A program made the translations under genes and the position numbers. 9,957 bases of DNA from an uncultured Clostridium sp. GTDB lineage: Bacteria > Bacillota > Clostridia > Lachnospirales > Lachnospiraceae. Shown in pieces: positions 1-5,614 of this stretch. Position 1 is the stretch's first letter; the number at the start of each line of letters is the position of its first letter. The DNA lies in contig CAKSBP010000077.1 of assembly GCA_934438135.1 (NCBI GenBank), positions 1 through 9,957 on the forward strand, read 5' to 3'. The notes beneath the pieces were generated by a model. It was not told the origin of the DNA, made no database searches, and saw only the letters and a program-made list of their open reading frames with translations.

Positions 1-105
1 AAAAAGTGGGGGATTTTAATAGAAAAGGAATCTGAAAGCCTTGAATTTATTGGCTTAGAGATTCCGAGAGATTATATGAACAAAAGGAGGGATTTGGGTG
101 AATGA
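1..105 (+). CDS. 3' end of an unidentified gene (partial)
   Basis: An open frame runs from the first base to a TGA at 103-105 and encodes 34 residues that are charged and not membrane-spanning. The last eight bases overlap the GTG start of the permease gene, and the permease ribosome site (AGGAGG, about 85-90) lies inside this tail. That is typical of translationally coupled genes in one operon. The gene therefore probably belongs to the same ABC export operon, perhaps as a second membrane component or a regulator. Too little is present to recognise a family, and no function is assigned. Confidence 0.5.
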   Translation, partial: KKWGILIEKESESLEFIGLEIPRDYMNKRRDLGE

Positions 106-967
106 TATAAGTTCTAAAAGGATTCTATTGTGTGCAAAGACAGAATATATAAAGTGGATAAATAATCCGAGAATGCTGTTGCTGGCAGTAATAGTTGTTT
201 TTATAAATCAGTTTATTATACAACCATTACAACAACATGCACAGGAAATGGGTCAGCCTTTGAATGTATTAGAACCGTTTATTGCTACTGTAAATTCAGA
301 AATACTTGTTATTATTGTGCCAGCAATATTTATGGCACTTTTTTCTGATTTCCCCAAAATGGATGGAAGTACATTATTTTTTGTGCATAGAATAGGTAAG
401 TTTAATTGGGTAATGGGACAAATTCTGTTTACACTTTATGGAATCCTTACTTATGTTACGGTGTTATTTCTGGGTTCTACATTACCAGTAGCAGGCAGTT
501 CATTTTGGGCAGATGGATGGTCAAATGTTGTATCAAAATATGCTAGTCTTTATCCAGATAAATCCCAAAGTTTTGCCTGTTTACTTATCAAAAAAAATGT
601 TTATAATCAGGTTTCACCATGGAATGCAGCATTTCAAGGGTATTTGCTGATGATTCTTTATTTGTTTGTGATTGCATTTATTATGCTGCTGTTTCAATGT
701 TTAGATAAAAAGATATATGGCATGTTATGTGCCGCCTGTGTAATTGCTTTTGGTGGAACGTTCACTTTGGTTAAGATGAGTGGTATGTGGCTGTTACCGA
801 TGGCACATGTATCTATATGGAATCATTTCACAAAATATTATCGAAAACCAATTGTACCACTTTGGGAATCTTATGTATATTTTGCTGTGGTATTATTAAT
901 TTTATTTATTCTGATTTTAAGAAATATTAAAAAATGTAATTTCGATAGTATACAGGAAATCGACTAA
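98..967 (+). CDS. ABC-2 type transporter permease
   Basis: This 289-residue integral membrane protein has about six hydrophobic segments, near residues 26-43, 68-84, 105-128, 181-201, 207-226 and 259-274. The larger loop between the third and fourth segments is probably extracellular. This is the usual layout of ABC-2 export permeases, although no residue motif proves the family. The GTG start at 98 is chosen because AGGAGG stands seven bases upstream and no earlier start fits. The gene overlaps the preceding frame by 8 bp and is followed after 21 bp by an ABC ATPase, its obvious partner. The substrate cannot be read from the sequence. Small drug or peptide exporters and bacteriocin self-protection systems have this architecture. 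Confidence 0.8.
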   Translation: MNDISSKRILLCAKTEYIKWINNPRMLLLAVIVVFINQFIIQPLQQHAQEMGQPLNVLEPFIATVNSEILVIIVPAIFMALFSDFPKMDGSTLFFVHRIGKFNWVMGQILFTLYGILTYVTVLFLGSTLPVAGSSFWADGWSNVVSKYASLYPDKSQSFACLLIKKNVYNQVSPWNAAFQGYLLMILYLFVIAFIMLLFQCLDKKIYGMLCAACVIAFGGTFTLVKMSGMWLLPMAHVSIWNHFTKYYRKPIVPLWESYVYFAVVLLILFILILRNIKKCNFDSIQEID

Positions 968-988
968 AACCAAGGGAGAAATAAGAAA

Positions 989-1639
989 ATGGAAAATATA
1001 ATTACAGTGAATCATAGTTCATTAGTCATTAAAAATGATACGATTTTGAATGATATAAATGTTGCATTTGAAAAGGGAAAAATTCATGGCTTAATCGGAA
1101 GAAATGGTTCAGGCAAAACAATGCTTATGAAATGTATTTGTGGTTTTATGAAAGTTACTAGTGGTGAAATAAGAGTGAATGGAAAAATAGTTGGGAAAGA
1201 GGTTGATTTTCCGCAGGAGATTGGATTTATTATTGAAACACCAGGATTTATACCTTATTATAGTGGTTTCAAAAATTTGTACTTACTTGCAGGGCTAAGA
1301 AATAAAATTGGCAAGAAAGAGATTGCTGATGCAATGACAGCAGTTGGACTGGATTATAGGTTGAAAAGAAGTGTAAAGAAATATAGTCTGGGTATGCGGC
1401 AGCGGCTGGGTATTGCACAAGCCATTATGGAAAAACCAGCTATATTAATTTTGGATGAACCGTTTAATGGATTGGATAAAGAAGGGGTCGATCAGATGAG
1501 AGAGTATTTTCTGAAATTAAAAGAAGAAGGAACAACAATAGTAATCTGTTCTCATTCATCAGATGATATTCGTTACTTATGTGATACGGTATATGAGATG
1601 GATAAAGGAAGGCTAAATAGAAAGGAAATTAGTGAATGA
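989..1639 (+). CDS. ABC transporter ATP-binding protein
   Basis: This 216-residue cytoplasmic ATPase should energise the permease encoded just upstream. All the nucleotide-binding elements are visible: Walker A GRNGSGKT at 37-44, the signature SLGMR at 133-137, Walker B AILILDEP at 151-158, the D-loop GLD at 161-163 and the switch histidine H189. Where many ABC proteins have the Q-loop glutamine, the sequence reads IIETP with E83, a common variant in this drug/peptide export subfamily. The length is normal for a minimal ATPase with a short C-terminus. The ribosome site AGGGAGA (about 973-979) precedes the ATG. The stop codon overlaps the start of the traX remnant as ATGA, so traX was once the next gene of the operon. 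Confidence 0.95.
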   Translation: MENIITVNHSSLVIKNDTILNDINVAFEKGKIHGLIGRNGSGKTMLMKCICGFMKVTSGEIRVNGKIVGKEVDFPQEIGFIIETPGFIPYYSGFKNLYLLAGLRNKIGKKEIADAMTAVGLDYRLKRSVKKYSLGMRQRLGIAQAIMEKPAILILDEPFNGLDKEGVDQMREYFLKLKEEGTTIVICSHSSDDIRYLCDTVYEMDKGRLNRKEISE

Positions 1640-1687
1640 GAGAAAATGGAGCAGTTACGGGAAGTACATTGAAATTGATTGCAATGG
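1636..1687 (+). pseudogene. traX: traX 5' remnant (first 17 codons)
   Basis: The ATG at 1636 overlaps the stop codon of the ABC ATPase (ATGA). The frame reads MRENGAVTGSTLKLIAM and then loses resemblance to TraX. The TGSTLKLIAM segment is characteristic of the N-terminus of Firmicutes TraX-family membrane proteins, where it precedes the first membrane helix. The open frame continues to a TGA near 1773, but this extension is unrelated to TraX and runs into the next gene in another frame. The matching C-terminal piece lies at about 5101-5316. The identification rests on a short stretch and on the existence of the second piece. The middle of the gene, roughly 150 codons, is not in the window. 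Confidence 0.6.
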
Positions 1688-1699
1688 GATTCTCGTTTT
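1688..1699 (+). repeat. 12-bp direct repeat, left copy
   Basis: GATTCTCGTTTT occurs here and again at 5109-5120. This copy begins exactly where the similarity to TraX stops, and the other lies where TraX similarity resumes. The pair therefore brackets the toxin, lipoprotein and transposase-fragment block. It may be a recombination microhomology or the footprint of an insertion. Confidence 0.6.
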
Positions 1700-1718
1700 A
1701 CAATTCACGTCATATTAT
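1690..1718 (+). promoter_or_regulatory. Possible weak promoter for the RHS gene
   Basis: TATTAT at 1713-1718 is a good -10 match. Seventeen bases upstream lies TTCTCG, only a poor -35. It stands 31 bp before the RHS start codon, so it could serve that gene, but read-through from the ABC operon is equally possible because no terminator separates them. Confidence 0.25.
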
Positions 1719-1748
1719 AACGTATATACATAAAACAAGGAGGCAATT

Positions 1749-4127
1749 ATGCAAAAAATTAAAAAAATTTTGACAGCATTAATAGCGGTGGCACTGTCAG
1801 TTACATCATTATCGGTCGATAATGTATATGCTGTGTCAAATGAGGGAGACGGCTCATATAAGTATGTTATGTTTGCTGATAAGATTGAGTTAAATTCCAG
1901 CCATGTATCAATAAACGGAAAATATACAGATAACCCTACAGAAACAATGCTTGATAAGCAGCGTTCTGTCGTAAAAAACTTTATTTTGAGCAATATAAAT
2001 TCTGAAAATGGATATTCAGATGAAACAATTATATTAAAAAAATTAGAAAATTCTAATATGGGATGTATTCAGGATATAAATGTTGACCAGGATGTTATTA
2101 ATACAGATAGTGTTCTATACAGTGAAAATGGGAATATAAACATTTCTTCTACGGATGTAAATTATAAAGGACTCATTTATGCACCTGCTGGAACAATTAA
2201 TATTACTGGAAAAAATGTGAATTTAAATGCAATTCTAATTGCCAAGGAAATAAATACTAATGCAGAAAACATTACGGCAAATAAGAATCAGGAAATGGCA
2301 GATTTTTTAGGAACAGAATCCGACACCTACTCAGAGATTCATGATATTTATACATACAGCTATGATATATTTAGTAATATTACAAAAATTGATATTGGAG
2401 CACGTAATTTAGTAACCTATCATTATAAAGATAGTTTTACAACTTGTCTGGAAAGTGAACAGTATGCCAATGGTACAAGTATAAATTATCTTAAGGAAAA
2501 TTTTGAAGACAGCGACAGACAAAGTGAATCCGCTCTAGAAGAATATGTGTCCAACAACATTGTTAAAAGCAGTGAAAAGAAAGATGGAGACACCATCTAT
2601 TATGATAATACTATCAACAATGATATTGCGGAGGAAGATGATACCTTGACGTATGAGCTGACAGAAAATAATTCGATCGAAAATGTCACTGATAAAGAAG
2701 AAAATGATACATCTTATATTTATGATGAGGATAACCAGCTTATACGTGTAAATGATAAAAAATTGGATAGAACATTTTTGTATTCTTATGACGGCCGTGG
2801 AAATATTACAGATAGACAAGAGTACGCATATACGGAAGGCGTACCAACAGACGTAATTCAGAAAGATAATTACACTTATGATTCGGATTGGAAAGATTCT
2901 TTAATAGCTTATAATGGGGAGAAAATACCAACAGATGAAATAGGAAATCCGTTATCTTATAAAGGTTGGTCGTTTCGCTGGGAAGTTGGAAATCAACTGA
3001 AAACAGCAGTAAATGATCAGCATAACCTGATATTTGATTATGATGATTTTGGCTTAAGAGTAAGCAAGACGGACAACGGGACAAGGACTTCTTATAAGTA
3101 TATTGATAGAAATATAGTGGAGCAAGATGATGGTGTCGATAAACTTATTTTTAAATATGATGATGACTTTAATATTATTGGTGTCAATATAAATGGTACA
3201 GATTATTTTTATGAAAAAAATATTCAAAATGATATTGTGAAAATATTGGATGCATCAGGTAATGTAGTTGTGGAATATACATATGACCCTTGGGGAAAGG
3301 TTGAGTCAATTACTGGAGAACTAGCAGACACAGCAGACACAGTAGGCACAGTAAACCCAATTCGTTACAGAGGTTACTATTATGATAAAGAAACGGAACT
3401 GTATTATTTACGAAGCAGATATTATGATCCAGGAACTTGCAGGTTTATTAATGCAGATAATTTATGGTATCTATGTTGCGATAATAATCTCTTCAAATAC
3501 TGTAATAATAACCCAGTAAACTTTATTGATGAGAATGGTCATTTGGCATGGAATGGAGGTACGCCTATAATTAATTCTGCACAGGACTCAAAAGATTACA
3601 ATGCATTGGTGAGTACAGCAAAGAAGTCTTTGCAAGCATTGGGATTTGAGAATATCACTAGTAGTCGAGCAATTGGATATCTTTCTGCAACACATGAGTT
3701 TTCTATTCGCTCTTTTGAAAGAAGATGTCATTTTTTGGCACAGTGTGCAGTTGAATCTTTATGGGGACGTTATAGAACTGAGCTTGGTGATGAAGATTAT
3801 TTTGCAGATAAATCATATTCATATAAGTATAGAGGCAGTGGATATATTCATATAACTGGAAGTGCTAATTATAAGGCTTTTGGCAATTATGTTGGAGACA
3901 CTAATGTGTATAGTCAAGGTGCTGATTATGTTGTGGAAAATTATGCTTGGCAAGCATCTGGTTGGTGGTGGATGCATAATAGTATTAATAAATTAGTTGA
4001 TAATGGTGCATCGGTGGATGATATATCGTTAAAGGTTACCAATGCCAGCAGTGTAGCAGTGCTTAACAAAAATGCTAAAGGGGCTGAACGTAGAGCTGCA
4101 TATAAAAAAATTAAAAAATTATTGTAA
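1749..4127 (+). CDS. Secreted RHS/YD-repeat protein with C-terminal GH19/lysozyme-like domain (polymorphic toxin)
   Basis: This 792-residue protein begins with a Sec signal peptide (cleavage likely after VYA, residue 28). Residues 128-188 form a repetitive beta-rich stretch of short Asn/Ile strands. YD-type repeats run from about 323 to 571 and end in the canonical RHS core close (YRGYYYDKETELYYLRSRYYDPG, split here as residues 540-551 and 552-562), then NNPVNFIDENG at about 587-597. The remaining ~193 residues are a variable C-terminal domain resembling GH19 chitinase/lysozyme-type muramidases: FLAQCAVES (E669) with TEL (E678) as candidate acids, then YRGSGYIHITGSANY at 694-708. By family knowledge, RHS proteins deliver C-terminal toxins, so peptidoglycan cleavage is the inferred activity. 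It is short for an RHS protein. AAGGAGG (1737-1743) precedes the ATG. A lipoprotein gene follows after 8 bp, the expected immunity position. Confidence 0.85.
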   Translation: MQKIKKILTALIAVALSVTSLSVDNVYAVSNEGDGSYKYVMFADKIELNSSHVSINGKYTDNPTETMLDKQRSVVKNFILSNINSENGYSDETIILKKLENSNMGCIQDINVDQDVINTDSVLYSENGNINISSTDVNYKGLIYAPAGTINITGKNVNLNAILIAKEINTNAENITANKNQEMADFLGTESDTYSEIHDIYTYSYDIFSNITKIDIGARNLVTYHYKDSFTTCLESEQYANGTSINYLKENFEDSDRQSESALEEYVSNNIVKSSEKKDGDTIYYDNTINNDIAEEDDTLTYELTENNSIENVTDKEENDTSYIYDEDNQLIRVNDKKLDRTFLYSYDGRGNITDRQEYAYTEGVPTDVIQKDNYTYDSDWKDSLIAYNGEKIPTDEIGNPLSYKGWSFRWEVGNQLKTAVNDQHNLIFDYDDFGLRVSKTDNGTRTSYKYIDRNIVEQDDGVDKLIFKYDDDFNIIGVNINGTDYFYEKNIQNDIVKILDASGNVVVEYTYDPWGKVESITGELADTADTVGTVNPIRYRGYYYDKETELYYLRSRYYDPGTCRFINADNLWYLCCDNNLFKYCNNNPVNFIDENGHLAWNGGTPIINSAQDSKDYNALVSTAKKSLQALGFENITSSRAIGYLSATHEFSIRSFERRCHFLAQCAVESLWGRYRTELGDEDYFADKSYSYKYRGSGYIHITGSANYKAFGNYVGDTNVYSQGADYVVENYAWQASGWWWMHNSINKLVDNGASVDDISLKVTNASSVAVLNKNAKGAERRAAYKKIKKLL
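3324..3350 (+). repeat. Three 9-bp tandem units inside the RHS gene
   Basis: GCAGACACA occurs twice in a row and is followed by the degenerate GTAGGCACA. The units encode ADT-ADT-VGT in the variable loop just before the conserved RHS core close. They are in frame, so changes in copy number would lengthen or shorten the loop without breaking the protein. Confidence 0.7.
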
Positions 4128-4135
4128 GGAGTATT

Positions 4136-4936
4136 ATGAAAAAATTGCGAAGTATGTTATGCTTACTAGTATGTTTGGGAGTCACAGGATGCAGCAAGAA
4201 AGTGCCAGATTTCTCTACTTCCTTTATGCCAACGGACTTACCGTTAGAAACAGTAAGTTCGGTTGAAGCAAGTAACGAGGAAAAAATAGAGCTATTTGAA
4301 AATATTGGTTTTGATAAAAACAATACACTTAAATTGAATAAGAGATTCTTTAATTCATACTATAAAAAAGATAAAAGTTTTACCATTGAGGATAGGATGT
4401 ATACACAACGTGGACATAAAGGAAAGTTCGATATACATTATCCTTATTTTAGTGGAGATGAGAAGAAGTATGAAGTAATTAACAGTATTATATTGGCAAA
4501 GATAGTAGAAACGGAAGGCTACGGAGCGGACGAAACAGTAAGAAATGATGAATTGCATTATGAAATAGAAACTGCAAATGATGGTATCATTTCCATTTTA
4601 TTTTCTGGTTCATCTTATGGTCAGAGGGCAGCGCATCCTATCAATATTTCGTTTACTATTAATTTTGATTTGGAATATGATGTGCCAATCTATTTATATG
4701 ATATAATTCAAAATGATGAAAATATATTAAAAAAAGTACATAGTGCTATGAAAGAACAATGGGAAGCGGAGTCTTTTGAAGGATTTGAAGTGTGCCCTGT
4801 CAATGAAATAGAAGAACAGCTTCACCAAACCGAGGAAGCATTTTATTTGAAGCATGGAAAGATATATATTCAATTCTCAATACTTACAGGAGCGGGATTT
4901 TATGATTTTGTATCTTTTGATATAGAAAAGATATAA
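4136..4936 (+). CDS. Lipoprotein with DUF4163/DUF3298 (RsiV-like) features, probable immunity protein
   Basis: This 266-residue protein carries a lipoprotein signal peptide ending in the lipobox VTGC (C19), so it should be anchored outside the membrane. After a variable linker, residues ~85-165 resemble DUF4163 (FDIHYPYFSGD, then a helix with INSIILAKI). Residues ~160-266 resemble DUF3298: SSYGQRAAHP with H167-P168, then a FDLEYDVPIYLYDII strand and a closing FYDFVSFDI strand. In Bacillus, the DUF3298 domain of RsiV binds lysozyme directly. Here the gene follows a lysozyme-like toxin gene by 8 bp, and its ribosome site TAAGGAG (4125-4131) includes the toxin's stop codon, so the two are translationally coupled. 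Placement, location and domain together suggest that it binds and blocks the toxin at the cell surface. That role is inference. The domain match was made by eye. Confidence 0.75.
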   Translation: MKKLRSMLCLLVCLGVTGCSKKVPDFSTSFMPTDLPLETVSSVEASNEEKIELFENIGFDKNNTLKLNKRFFNSYYKKDKSFTIEDRMYTQRGHKGKFDIHYPYFSGDEKKYEVINSIILAKIVETEGYGADETVRNDELHYEIETANDGIISILFSGSSYGQRAAHPINISFTINFDLEYDVPIYLYDIIQNDENILKKVHSAMKEQWEAESFEGFEVCPVNEIEEQLHQTEEAFYLKHGKIYIQFSILTGAGFYDFVSFDIEKI

Positions 4937-4963
4937 CAACTTATCAGGAAGGAGCCTTTTATT

Positions 4964-5110
4964 ATGGCAATAGCAAAGGAACAATTACGACAGATTATAA
5001 GAGAAAACGACTTAAAAAGTACAGGAGATGTGTATACCTTGCTCAAAGACAGCTTCAAAGACTTACTACAGGAACTTTTAGAGGCTGAGTTGGAGTTCGG
5101 ATCGTACTGA
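4964..5110 (+). pseudogene. Truncated IS256-family transposase (N-terminal fragment)
   Basis: The frame starts at an ATG behind AGGAAGGAG (about 4946-4954). It encodes 48 residues beginning MAIAKEQLRQIIRENDLK, followed by a VYTLLKDSFKDLLQELLEAEL segment (residues ~25-45). This is the well-known N-terminus of IS256/mutator-type transposases, which are normally about 400 residues long. The match stops after EAELE, a TGA follows at 5108-5110, and the DDE catalytic domain is absent. The element is therefore dead. Its end is fused directly to the traX 3' remnant in another frame, which indicates a deletion or recombination that removed the rest of the IS. No terminal inverted repeat is visible on the left side. 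Confidence 0.8.
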
Positions 5111-5316
5111 TTCTCGTTTTCTACTGGTTTCGTCAGGATAAAAGACAGAGAAATATCATTGTGACGGTAATGATGTTTTATGAACTTACAGCACCACTGT
5201 CACTATTTCCGATTAATCAGTACAATGGGCAGCGTGGCTTGAAGATGAAATATGTATTTTATATTTTTTATCCGGCACATCTGTTACTTTTATATGGGAT
5301 TCATTTGTTGCTATAG
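5101..5316 (+). pseudogene. traX: traX 3' remnant (last ~71 codons)
   Basis: The frame ending at TAG 5314-5316 encodes a hydrophobic segment (IVLILVFYWF), a basic loop (RQDKRQR), a second hydrophobic stretch, then YNGQRGLKMKYVFYIFYPAH and a final helix LLLLYGIHLLL. The YNG-RG...FYIFYPAHLLLLY pattern is the conserved C-terminus of TraX-family membrane proteins. TraX acts in pilin acetylation in F-type plasmids, while chromosomal Firmicutes copies have unclear roles. A TGA at 5086-5088 blocks the frame upstream, so this piece has no start of its own and is not expected to be made. Its upstream border meets the IS256 fragment. The N-terminal part is at 1636-1687. Confidence 0.8.
5109..5120 (+). 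repeat. 12-bp direct repeat, right copy
   Basis: This second copy of GATTCTCGTTTT lies where the IS256 fragment ends and traX similarity resumes. The frames differ: here it is read ATT CTC GTT TTC, but at 1688 it is read as part of GGA TTC TCG TTT. Joining the two traX pieces through the repeat would therefore leave them out of frame. Confidence 0.6.
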
Positions 5317-5366
5317 AAAAAGGAGGAGAGGACAGGCCTAGAGATAGGATGCTGGAAGTGCTTAAT

Positions 5367-5404
5367 AAAAGGTATGATGGCGAATCGCTTTCATATCTTT
5401 TTTT
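5367..5404 (+). terminator. Intrinsic terminator after the traX region
   Basis: AAAAGGTATGA (5367-5377) pairs with TCATATCTTTT (5391-5401) through eleven pairs, one of them G-U. An inner GCG/CGC stem closes on an AAT loop. Seven T residues (5398-5404) follow or form the 3' edge. This is a convincing Rho-independent terminator that isolates the toxin region from the GLUG operon. Confidence 0.75.
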
Positions 5405-5533
5405 AATTTGGAAAATAACAGATGAATATAGCAAAAGTACATTTGTTTTATTCTAAATTACATTAAAATATGAAAAACATACAGAATATTTTCTATTATT
5501 GTATGAAAAATACTAAAAATATACGTTTTTGGA

Positions 5534-5562
5534 TTTACAAAAGATTACATCTCATTTAATAT
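5534..5562 (+). promoter_or_regulatory. Sigma-A promoter of the GLUG gene cluster
   Basis: TTTACA (5534-5539) and TAATAT (5557-5562) are separated by exactly 17 bases, a near-consensus vegetative promoter. The transcript should begin near 5569, giving a leader of about 45 bases before the ATG at 5615. The AT-rich stretch upstream could act as an UP element. Confidence 0.75.
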
Positions 5563-5571
5563 GTTAAATAC

Positions 5572-5585
5572 ATTGTTGCAACAAT
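5572..5585. promoter_or_regulatory. Perfect 14-bp palindrome, candidate operator
   Basis: ATTGTTGCAACAAT is its own reverse complement and lies just downstream of the expected transcription start. The position suits a repressor operator that blocks promoter clearance. As RNA it could fold only with a very tight loop, so a DNA-binding site seems more likely. The cognate regulator is not in the window. Confidence 0.5.
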
Positions 5586-5614
5586 ATGTAATTAATCAGT
5601 AGGAGGAGTAAAAA

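Larger units (their letters stand above)
5317..5614. other. Intergenic region between the traX remnant and the GLUG operon
   Basis: This stretch holds a terminator (5367-5404), then an AT-rich segment with two TATGAAAAA copies at 5469 and 5502, and a promoter with an adjoining palindrome (5534-5585). A 35-codon open frame at 5349-5456 crosses the terminator stem, matches nothing I recognise and is not called a gene. It could be debris of the same rearrangement that broke traX. Confidence 0.6.

Noticed and set aside
1688..1775. Continuation of the traX N-terminal frame beyond LIAM
   Set aside because: The frame stays open to about 1773 but the residues no longer resemble TraX, and it overlaps the ribosome site and first codons of the RHS gene in another frame.
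2535..3084. Minus-strand open frames within the RHS gene
   Set aside because: They lie antisense to a clearly coding frame, lack ribosome sites and encode low-complexity Ile/Phe-rich sequence, as expected for shadows in AT-rich DNA.
5349..5456. A 35-codon open frame after the traX remnant
   Set aside because: It lacks a well-placed ribosome site, runs through the stem and T-run of the terminator at 5367-5404, and matches no family I know. It is best read as chance or debris.
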